Shown here piece after piece: positions 33,734 to 43,233 of a stretch of 64,000 nucleotides of DNA. This DNA comes from Luteimonas suaedae (GTDB lineage Bacteria > Pseudomonadota > Gammaproteobacteria > Xanthomonadales > Xanthomonadaceae), in the NCBI RefSeq assembly GCF_008312895.1, contig NZ_VSSP01000001.1:558001-622000 (forward strand), written 5' to 3'. Made by a program: the position numbers and the translations under genes. How positions within the stretch are numbered: the stretch's first letter is position 1; each line of letters begins with the position of its first letter. Below the pieces are notes generated by a model. That model was not told the origin of the DNA and did not search any database. It saw only the letters and a program-made list of their open reading frames with translations.

Positions 33734-36145
33734 ATGATCACGACACCCGCCCGTTCGGCACGCGCCGGCACGCGGGCACGCGCATTCGCCCTGCTGCTGG
33801 CCGCCGGCATGGTGCTGCCCGGCTGCGCCGAGCGCACAACCCCCTCGGCCGCCGAGCGCGTCGACGTGCTGCCGTTGATTCCCGCGCCGGTACAGGCCGA
33901 GCGCGGCGACGGCCGCTTCCGGATCACCGCCGAGACCGTCGTTTCGGTTGCGCAGAACGATGCGCCGGCGCGCGACGCCGCCGACCATCTGGTCCGGCTG
34001 CTGCGCGATACCCCTGGCTTGTCGCTGGCCGTGCGCGAGGAATCCGCACCGTCGCCAGGAAGCATCCGCTTGCAGTTGGACCCCCAGTCACCCGTGGCCC
34101 AGGCCGAGGGCTATGCGCTGGACGCGGATGCGCAGGGGCTGCGGATCCGCGCACGCGATGCCGCGGGCCTGTTCTACGGCGCGATCAGCGCATGGCAACT
34201 GGCGAGCGCCGACACTGGCCGCGGCGCGGCCGAGATACCGGCGGTGACGATCCGCGACTGGCCGCGCTTCGGCTGGCGAGGCCAGCTGCTGGACGTGGCC
34301 CGCCACTTCCACGACGTCGACACGGTCAAGCACGTGATCGACGCGATGGCCCGGCACAAGCTCAACGTGCTGCACCTGCACCTGACCGACGACCAGGGCT
34401 GGCGCATCGAGATCAAGCGCTACCCGAAGCTCACCGAGATCGGCGCCTGGCGCACGCCGCCGGGCGCGGGCCGCCACGGCACGCCGCAGCGCTACGGCGG
34501 CTATTACACGCAGGAACAGATCCGCGAACTGGTCGCCTACGCTGCCGCGCGGCACATCACCATCCTGCCCGAGATCGACATGCCCGGCCACGCGCAGGCG
34601 GCCGTGGCGGCCTATCCGGAAGAAGTCGGCGTGACCGGCGAACGCCCGCCGGTGGCGGTGGACTGGGGCGTCAATCCCTACCTGTTCGACACCGACGAAC
34701 GCAGCCTGGCGTTCATCCGGGGCGTGCTCGACGAGGTGCTGGAACTGTTCCCCTCCCCTTTCATCCACATCGGCGGCGACGAAGCGGTCAAGGACCAGTG
34801 GGAAGCGTCGCCGGCGGTCCGCGCGCAGATGCGACGGCTCGGCGTGAAGGACGCGCATGCGATGCAGGGCTGGTTCAACGAACAGTTGGCGAAGTATCTG
34901 ACCGGCGAGGGCCGGCGCCTGATCGGCTGGGACGAGATCCTGGAGGGCGGCCTGCCGGACAGCGCCTCGGTGATGTCCTGGCGCGGCGTCGACGGCGCCG
35001 TGGCCGCCGCCAGGCTCGGCCACGACGTGGTGCTGGCCCCGGCCGGCTGGATGTATCTGGACAATCTGCAGACCGAGCGCAGCGATGAGCCCAATGGCCG
35101 CCTGGCGGTGCTGCCGCTGTCGCGGGTCTACGAGCTGGATCCGGTGCCGGCGGAGCTGACCGCCGACCAGGCCCGGCACGTGCTGGGTGCGCAGGGCGCG
35201 TTGTGGAGCGAATACATTCCCTCGCGCCGCCACATCGACCACGCCATGTTCCCGCGCCTGGCCGCGGTGGCCGAAGTGGCCTGGTCGCCGATGGCTGCAC
35301 GCGACTGGGACGGCTTCCTCGCACGCCTGCCGGTACAGCTGCAGCGCTATCGTGCGCTGGGGATCGGCTACAGCGACGGCGCCTTCGCCGCCGACATCGC
35401 GATCGACGGCGGCCCCAACACCGTATTGAGCGGCGGCCCGGCCAGGATCGCACTCGGCAACCAGACCGGCGTCGGCCAGATCCGCTACACCATCGACGGC
35501 AGCGAGCCGACGCTGGAATCCTCGCGCTACGGCGCGCCGTTCGCGGTGACGCTGCCGGTCACGGTCAAGGCCGCGGTGTTCACCGAGGATGGACTGCCGC
35601 TGGCGGCTGCGCGCAGCCGCCACTTCGACCGCGAGGCGCTGCTTACCGTCGAGACCCAGGGCCTGCGCAACTGCCACGACGGCGGCCCGCTGGGCCTGCG
35701 CGTGCCGCTGCTGCCGGACATGCCGGGCATCGACACGCCGGTCTACAACGTCGACCTGTTCTACGCTTGCTGGACCTACCCACAGGCGCGGCTGGACGGC
35801 ATCGCGGGAATCCGCATCGACGCCGCGCGACTGGCGCGCAACTACGGACTGGCGCACGACCAGTCCAAGGTGCATCAGTATCCTTCGAGCACGCCACGGG
35901 GCGAGCGGGCTCATGGCGAGCTTGAAGTGCTGCGCGGTTGCGAGGGCGAGCTCCTGGCCAAGGTGGCGCTGCCGGACGGCACCAACCTGGGCGAACAGTT
36001 CACCCTGGAAGCCTCGCTGCCGCCGCAAGAAGGCGTGCACGACCTGTGCCTGCGCTTCACCGCCCCTATCGAAGGTCCGCTGTACGCGATCGGCAAGGTC
36101 CGCCTGATCGAGGCCACCGCGCAGTCGCCACCGGCCCGGCGCTGA
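33734..36145 (+). CDS. GH20 beta-N-acetylhexosaminidase lipoprotein
   Basis: Removes terminal beta-linked GlcNAc (or GalNAc). The product is 803 aa from the chosen ATG: lipoprotein signal (FALLLAAGMVLPGC), GH20 N-terminal domain and catalytic barrel. The barrel contains FHDVDTVKHVIDAMARHKLNVLHLHLTDDQGWR and the substrate-assisted Asp349-Glu350 pair in HIGGDEAV. A C-terminal chitobiase-like domain (IRYTIDGSEPT) and an additional beta-sandwich follow. ATG at 33638 would add 32 residues with no signal character and is less likely. In N-glycan removal it would clear antennary GlcNAc before the mannosidases act. Confidence 0.93.
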   Translation: MITTPARSARAGTRARAFALLLAAGMVLPGCAERTTPSAAERVDVLPLIPAPVQAERGDGRFRITAETVVSVAQNDAPARDAADHLVRLLRDTPGLSLAVREESAPSPGSIRLQLDPQSPVAQAEGYALDADAQGLRIRARDAAGLFYGAISAWQLASADTGRGAAEIPAVTIRDWPRFGWRGQLLDVARHFHDVDTVKHVIDAMARHKLNVLHLHLTDDQGWRIEIKRYPKLTEIGAWRTPPGAGRHGTPQRYGGYYTQEQIRELVAYAAARHITILPEIDMPGHAQAAVAAYPEEVGVTGERPPVAVDWGVNPYLFDTDERSLAFIRGVLDEVLELFPSPFIHIGGDEAVKDQWEASPAVRAQMRRLGVKDAHAMQGWFNEQLAKYLTGEGRRLIGWDEILEGGLPDSASVMSWRGVDGAVAAARLGHDVVLAPAGWMYLDNLQTERSDEPNGRLAVLPLSRVYELDPVPAELTADQARHVLGAQGALWSEYIPSRRHIDHAMFPRLAAVAEVAWSPMAARDWDGFLARLPVQLQRYRALGIGYSDGAFAADIAIDGGPNTVLSGGPARIALGNQTGVGQIRYTIDGSEPTLESSRYGAPFAVTLPVTVKAAVFTEDGLPLAAARSRHFDREALLTVETQGLRNCHDGGPLGLRVPLLPDMPGIDTPVYNVDLFYACWTYPQARLDGIAGIRIDAARLARNYGLAHDQSKVHQYPSSTPRGERAHGELEVLRGCEGELLAKVALPDGTNLGEQFTLEASLPPQEGVHDLCLRFTAPIEGPLYAIGKVRLIEATAQSPPARR

Positions 36146-36163
36146 TCCACATTAGGAGCCCGC

Positions 36164-38845
36164 ATGTTCCCGCCACTCCATCGTTTTCGTTCCTGCCGTA
36201 TCCCGCACCTGATCGCGCTGCTGTGCCTGGCCTTGGCAATCCCGGCTTGGGCCGCGCCGCCAACCTCGCAGAATCTCGACAAAGGTTGGCAGATTCGGCT
36301 GGTGCCGGGACAGGCGCAGGCAGAACAACATCCGGAAGCGGCGGCGTGGCTGCCGGCGCAGGTGCCAGGCACGGTACAGACCGACCTGATGGCTGCCGGG
36401 CTGGTGCCCGATCCATTCGTGGGCGACAACGAAGGCGCCATCCAATGGGTGGGCCTGAGCGACTGGCAGTATCGCAGCCGTTTCAAGGTCGATGCGGCGA
36501 CGTTGGCACACGGGCACATCGAACTGGTGTTCGAAGGGCTGGACACGTTTGCCGAGGTCCGCCTCAACGGCAAGCCGTTGCTGGACGCGGACAACATGTT
36601 CCGGCGCTGGCGGGTGGATGCCAAGCCGCTGCTCAGGCGCGGCGAGAACGTGCTCGAGGTGACCTTCCGCTCGCCGATCAAGAAGCTCCAGCCATGGCTG
36701 GCGCAACAGCCGTACGCGCTGCCCGGCGGCTACGACTCGGCCTTCGGCGACGAGCCGGACGGACGGCTCGTGACCACCTATGTCCGCAAGGCACCCTACC
36801 ATTTCGGCTGGGACTGGGGCCCGCGCATCGTCACCGCCGGCATCTGGAAGCACGTGCGCCTGGAAGCCTGGGACGCGGTGCGCGTGGAAGGCCTGCACGT
36901 CGCCCAGCAGCGGGTGGACGTACGGGCGGCGCAGCTCGAGGCGCAGATCGAACTGGAGGCCGGCGCCAGTGGACCGGTGCAGGTCGTGCTGGAAGTGCGC
37001 GACCCGGACGGTGCCATGGTGGTGCGGATCGAGCGAGATGCAGTGGTCGACCCCGGCAGCAACCGCATCGACCTGCCGCTGCGCATCGCCGATCCCAGGC
37101 GCTGGTTCCCGTTTGGCTATGGCGCCCAGGACCGCTACACGTTCGCCGCGACACTGCGCGACGCCGACGGCGACGTGCACACGGTCCAGCGCACCACCGG
37201 CTTGCGCACCGTCGAGTTGCGGCGCGAGAACGACCGCTGGGGCAAGGGCATGGAATTCGTGGTCAACGGCATCCCGATCTTCGCCAAGGGCGCCAACCTG
37301 ATCCCGCTGGACAGCTTTCCCCATCGCGTCGACGAGGCGCGCCTGCGCCGCACGCTGCTCGACGCGCGCGATGCCAACATGAACATGCTGCGCATGTGGG
37401 GCGGCGGCCACTACCAGGACGACCGCTTCTACGAGCTTGCCGACGAACTGGGCGTCATGATCTGGCAGGACTTCATGTTCGGCGGCGCGATCCCGCCGTA
37501 CGACGTGGATTTCCGTGAGAACACCCGACAGGAGGCGATCGAGCAGGTCAAGCGGCTGCGCGACCATCCCAGCATCGTGATGTGGTGCGGCAACAACGAG
37601 GTGCAGACCGGTTGGGAACACTGGGGCGACCGGGTCGAGTTCAAGCAGTCGATCGACCCCGAGGAACGCAGCCGCATCGAGCGCGGCATGACCACGCTGT
37701 TCGGCAGCGTGTTCCGCGAAGTGGTTGCCCGGCACGATCCTGACGTGCCGTACTGGGCGACGTCGCCCGGCACCGATTTCGATGGCGACGCGGACCAGAG
37801 CGACGACGGCGACATGCACTACTGGCAGGTCTGGGGCGGCTCCAAGCCGGTCGAGGCCTACCTGGATGTCGACACCCGCTTCCTGTCCGAGTACGGCCTG
37901 CAGTCCTTCCCGGACATGCGCACCATCCGCGCCTTCGCCGGTCCGCAGGACATGGATCCCGAGTCGCCGGTGATGCGCGCGCACCAGAAGTTCGACAAGG
38001 GCAACGGCAACCAGCGACTGCTCCTCTATATCCGCCACAAGTTCGGCGAACCGAAGGATTTCGAAAGCTTCGTCTACCTCAGCCAGCTTATGCAGGCCGA
38101 GGGCATCGGCCTGGCCGCTTCGCACCTGCGCGCGTCGCGTCCGCAGGCCATGGGTTCGCTGTACTGGCAACACAACGACGTGTGGCCGGGCGCATCGTGG
38201 TCCGGCGTGGACTACTACGGACGCTGGAAGGCGCTGAACTACCACGCCCGCCGCTTCTACGCACCTGAGTTGGCCGCCGCGCTGCGCAAGGATGGGACGA
38301 CGACGCTGTCGCTGGTGTCCGACCGCACCGAACCGCTGGCCGCGCACTGGCGGCTGCGGGTGCTGGATTTCGATGGAAAGGAACTGGGCCGCCGCGAGAA
38401 GGCGGTCACACTGCCGCCGCTGAGCAGCACCCGCATCGGCCGATTCAGCGATGCGCAGTTGCTCGGCGATGCCGATCCGAAGCGGAGCTTCGCGGTGTTC
38501 GAGCTGCTCGACGGCGAGCACGTCCTGTCGCGCCAGCTGGTGTTCTTCGACGCCGCCAAGCGCCTGGCGCTGCCAGCGACGCAGGTCCACAGCGAATGGC
38601 GAGCCGACGGCGACGGTTTCGTGCTGACCCTGTCCAGCGACGCGCTGGCGCGCGCTGTCTGGCTGTCGTTCGGCGATCTCGACGTGCGTGTCTCGGACAA
38701 TGCCTTCGACCTGCTGCCGGGCGAACCGCTGGCCGTACGCGTGCACGGCCCGGCCACGCTGGAACGATTGCGCGCGGCGCTGCAGGTGCGCGAGCTGGCC
38801 GGCACGCTGGCCGGCGCACCGGCCGAGCCCGAGGAGGCGCGTTGA
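36164..38845 (+). CDS. GH2 beta-mannosidase
   Basis: Hydrolyses beta-1,4-mannose, the core sugar of N-glycans. The 893-aa exported protein (signal ending PAWA) has the GH2 layout: N-terminal jelly roll with WVGLSDWQYRSRF, the mannosidase-specific YHFGWDWGPR, Ig-like domain and barrel. NMLRMWGGGHYQDD, acid/base Glu479 in MWCGNNEV and nucleophile Glu576 in FLSEYGLQ are present. It follows the GH20 gene by 18 nt and its stop shares one base with the GH3 start (TGATG), so the three are co-transcribed. Confidence 0.93.
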   Translation: MFPPLHRFRSCRIPHLIALLCLALAIPAWAAPPTSQNLDKGWQIRLVPGQAQAEQHPEAAAWLPAQVPGTVQTDLMAAGLVPDPFVGDNEGAIQWVGLSDWQYRSRFKVDAATLAHGHIELVFEGLDTFAEVRLNGKPLLDADNMFRRWRVDAKPLLRRGENVLEVTFRSPIKKLQPWLAQQPYALPGGYDSAFGDEPDGRLVTTYVRKAPYHFGWDWGPRIVTAGIWKHVRLEAWDAVRVEGLHVAQQRVDVRAAQLEAQIELEAGASGPVQVVLEVRDPDGAMVVRIERDAVVDPGSNRIDLPLRIADPRRWFPFGYGAQDRYTFAATLRDADGDVHTVQRTTGLRTVELRRENDRWGKGMEFVVNGIPIFAKGANLIPLDSFPHRVDEARLRRTLLDARDANMNMLRMWGGGHYQDDRFYELADELGVMIWQDFMFGGAIPPYDVDFRENTRQEAIEQVKRLRDHPSIVMWCGNNEVQTGWEHWGDRVEFKQSIDPEERSRIERGMTTLFGSVFREVVARHDPDVPYWATSPGTDFDGDADQSDDGDMHYWQVWGGSKPVEAYLDVDTRFLSEYGLQSFPDMRTIRAFAGPQDMDPESPVMRAHQKFDKGNGNQRLLLYIRHKFGEPKDFESFVYLSQLMQAEGIGLAASHLRASRPQAMGSLYWQHNDVWPGASWSGVDYYGRWKALNYHARRFYAPELAAALRKDGTTTLSLVSDRTEPLAAHWRLRVLDFDGKELGRREKAVTLPPLSSTRIGRFSDAQLLGDADPKRSFAVFELLDGEHVLSRQLVFFDAAKRLALPATQVHSEWRADGDGFVLTLSSDALARAVWLSFGDLDVRVSDNAFDLLPGEPLAVRVHGPATLERLRAALQVRELAGTLAGAPAEPEEAR

Positions 38846-41571
38846 TGGCGATTCACCCCTCGTACCTGTCGGGACGGACGCCCGGTGCCGTGGCGCCCGT
38901 GGACGTGCAAGGGCGCCGTTCCCGCATCCTCGCGCCTGTGACGCTCCCTGCCCTGCTTGCCCTTCTCGGAACGGCGCTGTTGGCCGCCGCTCCTGCCCAC
39001 GCCGACGACGCCGAGGATCGCGCCGCCGCGCTGGTGGCGAAGATGACGCGCGAGGAGAAGATCGCACAGACGATGAACGCCGCTCCGGCGATCCCGCGCC
39101 TGGGCGTGCCGGCCTACGAGTGGTGGAACGAGGGCCTGCACGGCATCGCCCGCAGCGGCCATGCCACGGTGTTCCCGCAGGCGATCGGGCTGGCGGCGAC
39201 CTGGAACGGCGATCTGCTCGAACAGGTCGGCACCGTGACCTCCACCGAGGCGCGCGCCAAGTTCAACATGGCCGGAGGCCCGGGCAGCGACCACAAGCGC
39301 TACGAAGGACTGACCATCTGGTCGCCGAACATCAACATCTTTCGCGACCCGCGCTGGGGCCGCGGCATGGAGACCTACGGCGAGGATCCCTACCTCACCG
39401 GGCAGCTGGCGGTCGGCTTCATCCGCGGCCTGCAGGGCGACGACCCGCGGCACCCGCGCACGATCGCCACGCCCAAGCACCTGGCCGTGCACAGCGGCCC
39501 GGAGCCCGGTCGCCATGGCTTCTCCGTTGCCGTCTCCCCGCGCGACCTAGAGGCCACCTACCTGCCCGCGTTCCGCGCCGCGCTGGTCGAGGGCGGCGCC
39601 GGCGCGGTGATGTGCGCCTACAACGCGCTGCGCGGCACGCCGGCCTGCGCCGCCGACTGGCTGCTCGACGGCCGCCTGCGCGACGACTGGGGCTTCGAGG
39701 GCTTCGTGGTATCCGACTGTGATGCGCTCTACGACATGCTCCACTTCCATTACTTCCGTCCCGACGAGGCCGGCGCGGCCGCCGCCGCGATGAATGCCGG
39801 GCACGACCTCAATTGCGGCAACACCTATCGCGCACTGGGCCAGGCGCTGGACCGCGGCGAGACCGACGAAGCGCGGCTGGACCGGTCGCTGGTGCGCCTG
39901 TTCGCCGCGCGCTATCGCCTGGGCGAACTGGAGCCGCCACGCCGGGATCCGTATGCGCGATTGGGCGCGGACGACATCGGCACATCGGCCAGCCGCGAGC
40001 TGGCGCTCGCGGCGGCACGGCAGTCGCTGGTGCTGCTGAAGAACCAGGACGCGATGTTGCCGCTGAAACCGGACACGCGGCTGGCGGTGATCGGCCCGAA
40101 CGCCGACGCCCTCGCCGCGCTGGAGGCCAACTACCAGGGCACCTCGGTCGATCCGGTGACGCCTTTGCTGGGCCTGCGGCAGCGCTTCGGCGCCGGACGC
40201 GTGCACTACATGCAGGGCGCGCCGCTGGCCGCCGAGGTGCCGGTGATGATCCCGGAAACCGCGCTGCGTCACGACGGACAACCCGGCCTGAAGGGCGAAT
40301 ACTTCGATAATCCGGACCTGGCCGGCGCCCCTCGCGTCGTGCGCCAGGATCGCGTGGTCAGCTTCAACTGGGACCGGGTGGCGCCGGCTCCCGGCGTGGA
40401 CAAGGATCGCTACTCGGTGCGATGGACCGGCGAGCTGCTGCCACCCGGCCCTGGGGAGTACACCTTGGCGGTGCGCGTGGCGCGCTGCTTCGACTGCACC
40501 GGCCACGACCCGGTGCGGCTGTACGTGGACGACGAACTGGTGATCGCCGGCAACGCCGAGGACGAACGCGTCGCCGCCGGCGTGGCGAATCCGGACGGCC
40601 GCAACGTCGAAACGCAGCTGCATTTCGAGGACGCGCGGCCGCGGCGCATCCGCCTGGAGATCGAGCACCGCGGCGAGGACCAGGGACTGCGCCTGGAATG
40701 GCTGGCGCCGGCGGACGCGCAATTGGCCGAGGCCGAGCACGCGGTGGCGCAGGCCGATGCGGTGGTGGCTTTCGTCGGGCTGTCGCCGGACGTGGAGGGC
40801 GAGGCGTTGAAGGTCGACGTGCTCGGTTTCGACGGTGGCGACCGCAACGCGATCGGTCTTCCGCCGACCCAACAGGCGCTGCTCGAACGCGCCAAGGCCG
40901 GCGGCAAGCCGCTGATCGTGGTGCTGATGAGCGGCAGCGCGGTGGCGCTGAACTGGGCGCAGCAACACGCCGATGCGATCCTCGCCGCGTGGTACCCCGG
41001 CCAGTCCGGCGGCACCGCCATCGCGCAGGCGCTGGCCGGCGATTTCAGCCCCGGCGGCCGCCTGCCGGTGACCTTCTATCGTTCGACCAGGGATCTGCCG
41101 CCCTACGTCAGCTATGACATGAAGGGCCGCACCTACCGCTACTTCACCGGCACGCCGCTGTACGCATTCGGCCATGGCCTGGGCTACACCACCTTCACCT
41201 ACGACACGCCGCAGCTGTCGGCGCAGACGCTGGAGGCCGGCGAGCCGCTGCGCGTGAGCGTGCGGGTGCGGAACAGCGGCGAACGCAGCGGCGATGAGGT
41301 GGTGCAAGTCTATCTGGAGCCTCCGCAGCGGCCGGAGTCGCCGATCCGTAGCCTGGCCGGATTCCAGCGGCTGACGCTGCAACCCGGCGAATCGCGCGAG
41401 GTGGAATTCGAACTGGATGCGCGCGCGCTCAGCGACGTCGACCGCGCCGGCCAGCGCGCGGTCGAGGCCGGCGACTATCGTGTATTCGTCGGTGGCGGCC
41501 AACCCGGCACCGGCGCGCCGGGCGGCGAGGCGGCGTTCTCGATCCAGGGACGGATGCCGCTGCCCAAGTGA
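38845..41571 (+). CDS. GH3 glycosidase with PA14 insert, probable beta-xylosidase
   Basis: The 908-aa exported enzyme has the GH3 TIM barrel with YEWWNEGLHG, typical of the xylosidase/arabinosidase branch. KHLAVHSGPE and nucleophile Asp291 in VVSDCDA are seen, then the second domain carrying a PA14 insert (residues about 480-622, starting GLKGEYFDNPDL) and a C-terminal fibronectin type III-like domain. A beta-xylosidase would fit removal of the beta-1,2-xylose found on plant N-glycans; a beta-glucosidase is the alternative. Its ATG overlaps the GH2 stop; GAGGAGG upstream is the ribosome-binding site. Confidence 0.88.
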   Translation: MAIHPSYLSGRTPGAVAPVDVQGRRSRILAPVTLPALLALLGTALLAAAPAHADDAEDRAAALVAKMTREEKIAQTMNAAPAIPRLGVPAYEWWNEGLHGIARSGHATVFPQAIGLAATWNGDLLEQVGTVTSTEARAKFNMAGGPGSDHKRYEGLTIWSPNINIFRDPRWGRGMETYGEDPYLTGQLAVGFIRGLQGDDPRHPRTIATPKHLAVHSGPEPGRHGFSVAVSPRDLEATYLPAFRAALVEGGAGAVMCAYNALRGTPACAADWLLDGRLRDDWGFEGFVVSDCDALYDMLHFHYFRPDEAGAAAAAMNAGHDLNCGNTYRALGQALDRGETDEARLDRSLVRLFAARYRLGELEPPRRDPYARLGADDIGTSASRELALAAARQSLVLLKNQDAMLPLKPDTRLAVIGPNADALAALEANYQGTSVDPVTPLLGLRQRFGAGRVHYMQGAPLAAEVPVMIPETALRHDGQPGLKGEYFDNPDLAGAPRVVRQDRVVSFNWDRVAPAPGVDKDRYSVRWTGELLPPGPGEYTLAVRVARCFDCTGHDPVRLYVDDELVIAGNAEDERVAAGVANPDGRNVETQLHFEDARPRRIRLEIEHRGEDQGLRLEWLAPADAQLAEAEHAVAQADAVVAFVGLSPDVEGEALKVDVLGFDGGDRNAIGLPPTQQALLERAKAGGKPLIVVLMSGSAVALNWAQQHADAILAAWYPGQSGGTAIAQALAGDFSPGGRLPVTFYRSTRDLPPYVSYDMKGRTYRYFTGTPLYAFGHGLGYTTFTYDTPQLSAQTLEAGEPLRVSVRVRNSGERSGDEVVQVYLEPPQRPESPIRSLAGFQRLTLQPGESREVEFELDARALSDVDRAGQRAVEAGDYRVFVGGGQPGTGAPGGEAAFSIQGRMPLPK

Positions 41572-41581
41572 AGGCGCGCTT

Positions 41582-41650
41582 CTTGTAGGGCCGAGCTGCT
41601 CGGCTGAGGCTTTCCCGGCAAAAGCAGCCGGGCAAGCTCGGCTCTACAAG
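41582..41650. repeat. GTAG-type REP element
   Basis: Outer arms CTTGTAGGGCCGAGCT and AGCTCGGCTCTACAAG match at 15 of 16 positions and enclose a second, imperfect pair. The terminal GTAG is typical of SMAG-like REP elements of Stenotrophomonas and relatives. It fills the GH3-GH125 gap. Confidence 0.8.
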
Positions 41651-41689
41651 AGCAAGCGCGCAGCAACAAAGACCAGGAGATCTTCCGAC

Positions 41690-43135
41690 ATGCCCACCCG
41701 CCGCGACATCCTCCAGCTCCTCGGCACCGGCGCCGGCGCCGGCCTGCTCACGGGCGCGCTGCCCGCCTTGGCCGCCGCGCCGGCCAAGGGCAGCACCTTC
41801 GCCAGCAAGCGGCCGCCGAAAAACGAACGCCGCTTCGTCAGCGCCGCGGTGGAACGCCAGCTGGCGCAGATCAAGGCGCGGATCGGCGATCCAGAACTGG
41901 CTTGGCTGTTCGAGAACTGCTACCCGAACACGCTGGACACCACCGTGCAGACCGGCACCCGCGACGGCAAGCCGGACACCTTCATCGTCACCGGCGACAT
42001 CGACGCGATGTGGCTGCGCGACTCTTCCGCGCAGGTGCATCCCTACCTCCCGCTGGCGAAGCGGGACGCGGCGCTGCGGCGGATGCTGCACGGCCTGATC
42101 CGTCGCCAGTCGCTGTGCATCCGGCTCGATCCCTACGCCAACGCCTTCCTGCCCGACGGCGTGACCCAGCTCCTGGAGTGGTCGGTCAACGACATCACCG
42201 AGATGAAGCCCGGCGTCGGAGAACGCAAATGGGAAATCGATTCGCTGTGCTATCCCATCCGATTGGCGCACGGATACTGGCGCGCCACCGGTGATACCGC
42301 GCCGTTCGATGACGACTGGCGCGAGGCGATGCGCCTCGTGCTGCGCACCTTTCGCGAACAGCAGCGCCTGCACGACCGCGGCCCGTACACGTTCCAGCGG
42401 CCCTCGCCGCTCGCCACCGAGACCCTGGTGCTGCAAGGCTACGGCCGGCCGACCCGGCCCAACGGCATGATCCACTCGATGTTCCGGCCGTCCGACGACG
42501 CCTGCATGTACCCGCTGTTCGTGCCAGCCAACCTGTTCGCCGTGGCCTCGCTGCGCCGGCTGGCGACGATGAGCGAGACGATCCACCACGACACGGTGTT
42601 CGCCGCCGACTGCAGCGCGCTCGCCGACGAGGTGGAAAAGGCGACACACCGGCACGGCCAGATGCGCGACGCCGACGGCCAGCCGTTCTGGGCCTACGAA
42701 GTGGACGGATACGGCAATCAATTGTTCATCGACGACGCCAACGCCCCCGGCTTGTTGAGCCTGGCCTACCTGGGCTGCTGCGAGCACGACGACCCGATAT
42801 TCCGGCGCACCCGTCGGTTGGCCTGGAGCGAGCGCAATCCCTACTTCTACCGCGGCCGCGCCGCCGAGGGCGTCGGCAGCCCGCACACCGGCCTGCGCAC
42901 GATCTGGCCGATGGCGATCATCCAGTACGCACTGGCCAGCGACGACGACGCGCAGATTCGCCAATGCCTGCACTGGCTCAAGACCACCCATGCCGATACC
43001 GGCTTCATGCACGAGGCCTTCGATCAGGACGACCCGGCGAAGTTCACCCGCGACTGGTTCGCCTGGGCAAACACCCAGTTCGGCGAACTGATCGCCGACC
43101 TGGCGCAGCGCAAGCCGCACCTGCTACGCGGCTGA
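41690..43135 (+). CDS. GH125 exo-alpha-1,6-mannosidase
   Basis: Metal-independent inverting alpha-mannosidase acting on alpha-1,6-linked mannose of the N-glycan core. The 481-aa protein carries a Tat-like signal (TRRDILQLLGTGAGAGLL). GH125 motifs present are TFIVTGDIDAMWLRDSSAQVHPY, MIHSMFRPSDDACMYPLFVPANLFA and GLRTIWPMAIIQYAL. Start at 41690 follows AGGAGA. It lies between GH3 and GH92 genes, and GH125/GH92 pairing is usual because GH92 enzymes do not remove every linkage. Confidence 0.93.
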   Translation: MPTRRDILQLLGTGAGAGLLTGALPALAAAPAKGSTFASKRPPKNERRFVSAAVERQLAQIKARIGDPELAWLFENCYPNTLDTTVQTGTRDGKPDTFIVTGDIDAMWLRDSSAQVHPYLPLAKRDAALRRMLHGLIRRQSLCIRLDPYANAFLPDGVTQLLEWSVNDITEMKPGVGERKWEIDSLCYPIRLAHGYWRATGDTAPFDDDWREAMRLVLRTFREQQRLHDRGPYTFQRPSPLATETLVLQGYGRPTRPNGMIHSMFRPSDDACMYPLFVPANLFAVASLRRLATMSETIHHDTVFAADCSALADEVEKATHRHGQMRDADGQPFWAYEVDGYGNQLFIDDANAPGLLSLAYLGCCEHDDPIFRRTRRLAWSERNPYFYRGRAAEGVGSPHTGLRTIWPMAIIQYALASDDDAQIRQCLHWLKTTHADTGFMHEAFDQDDPAKFTRDWFAWANTQFGELIADLAQRKPHLLRG

Positions 43136-43147
43136 CGCGACACCTGC

Positions 43148-43202
43148 AGGAGGGGCTTCAGCCTAGGGGCTTCGAAGGCCAGTCGGGGCTGAAGCCCCTC
43201 CT
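43148..43202. repeat. GTAG-type REP element
   Basis: Perfect 16-bp arms AGGAGGGGCTTCAGCC and GGCTGAAGCCCCTCCT, followed by TACAAG (CTTGTAGGAGGGG on the minus strand). Fills the GH125-GH92 gap. Confidence 0.82.
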
Positions 43203-43233
43203 ACAAGATCCGACGCGACACGAGGACCTACAC

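Noticed and set aside
36152..39067. A 971-codon minus-strand frame under the GH2/GH3 genes
   Set aside because: Antisense shadow; the GH2 catalytic glutamates and GH3 nucleophile are intact on the plus strand.
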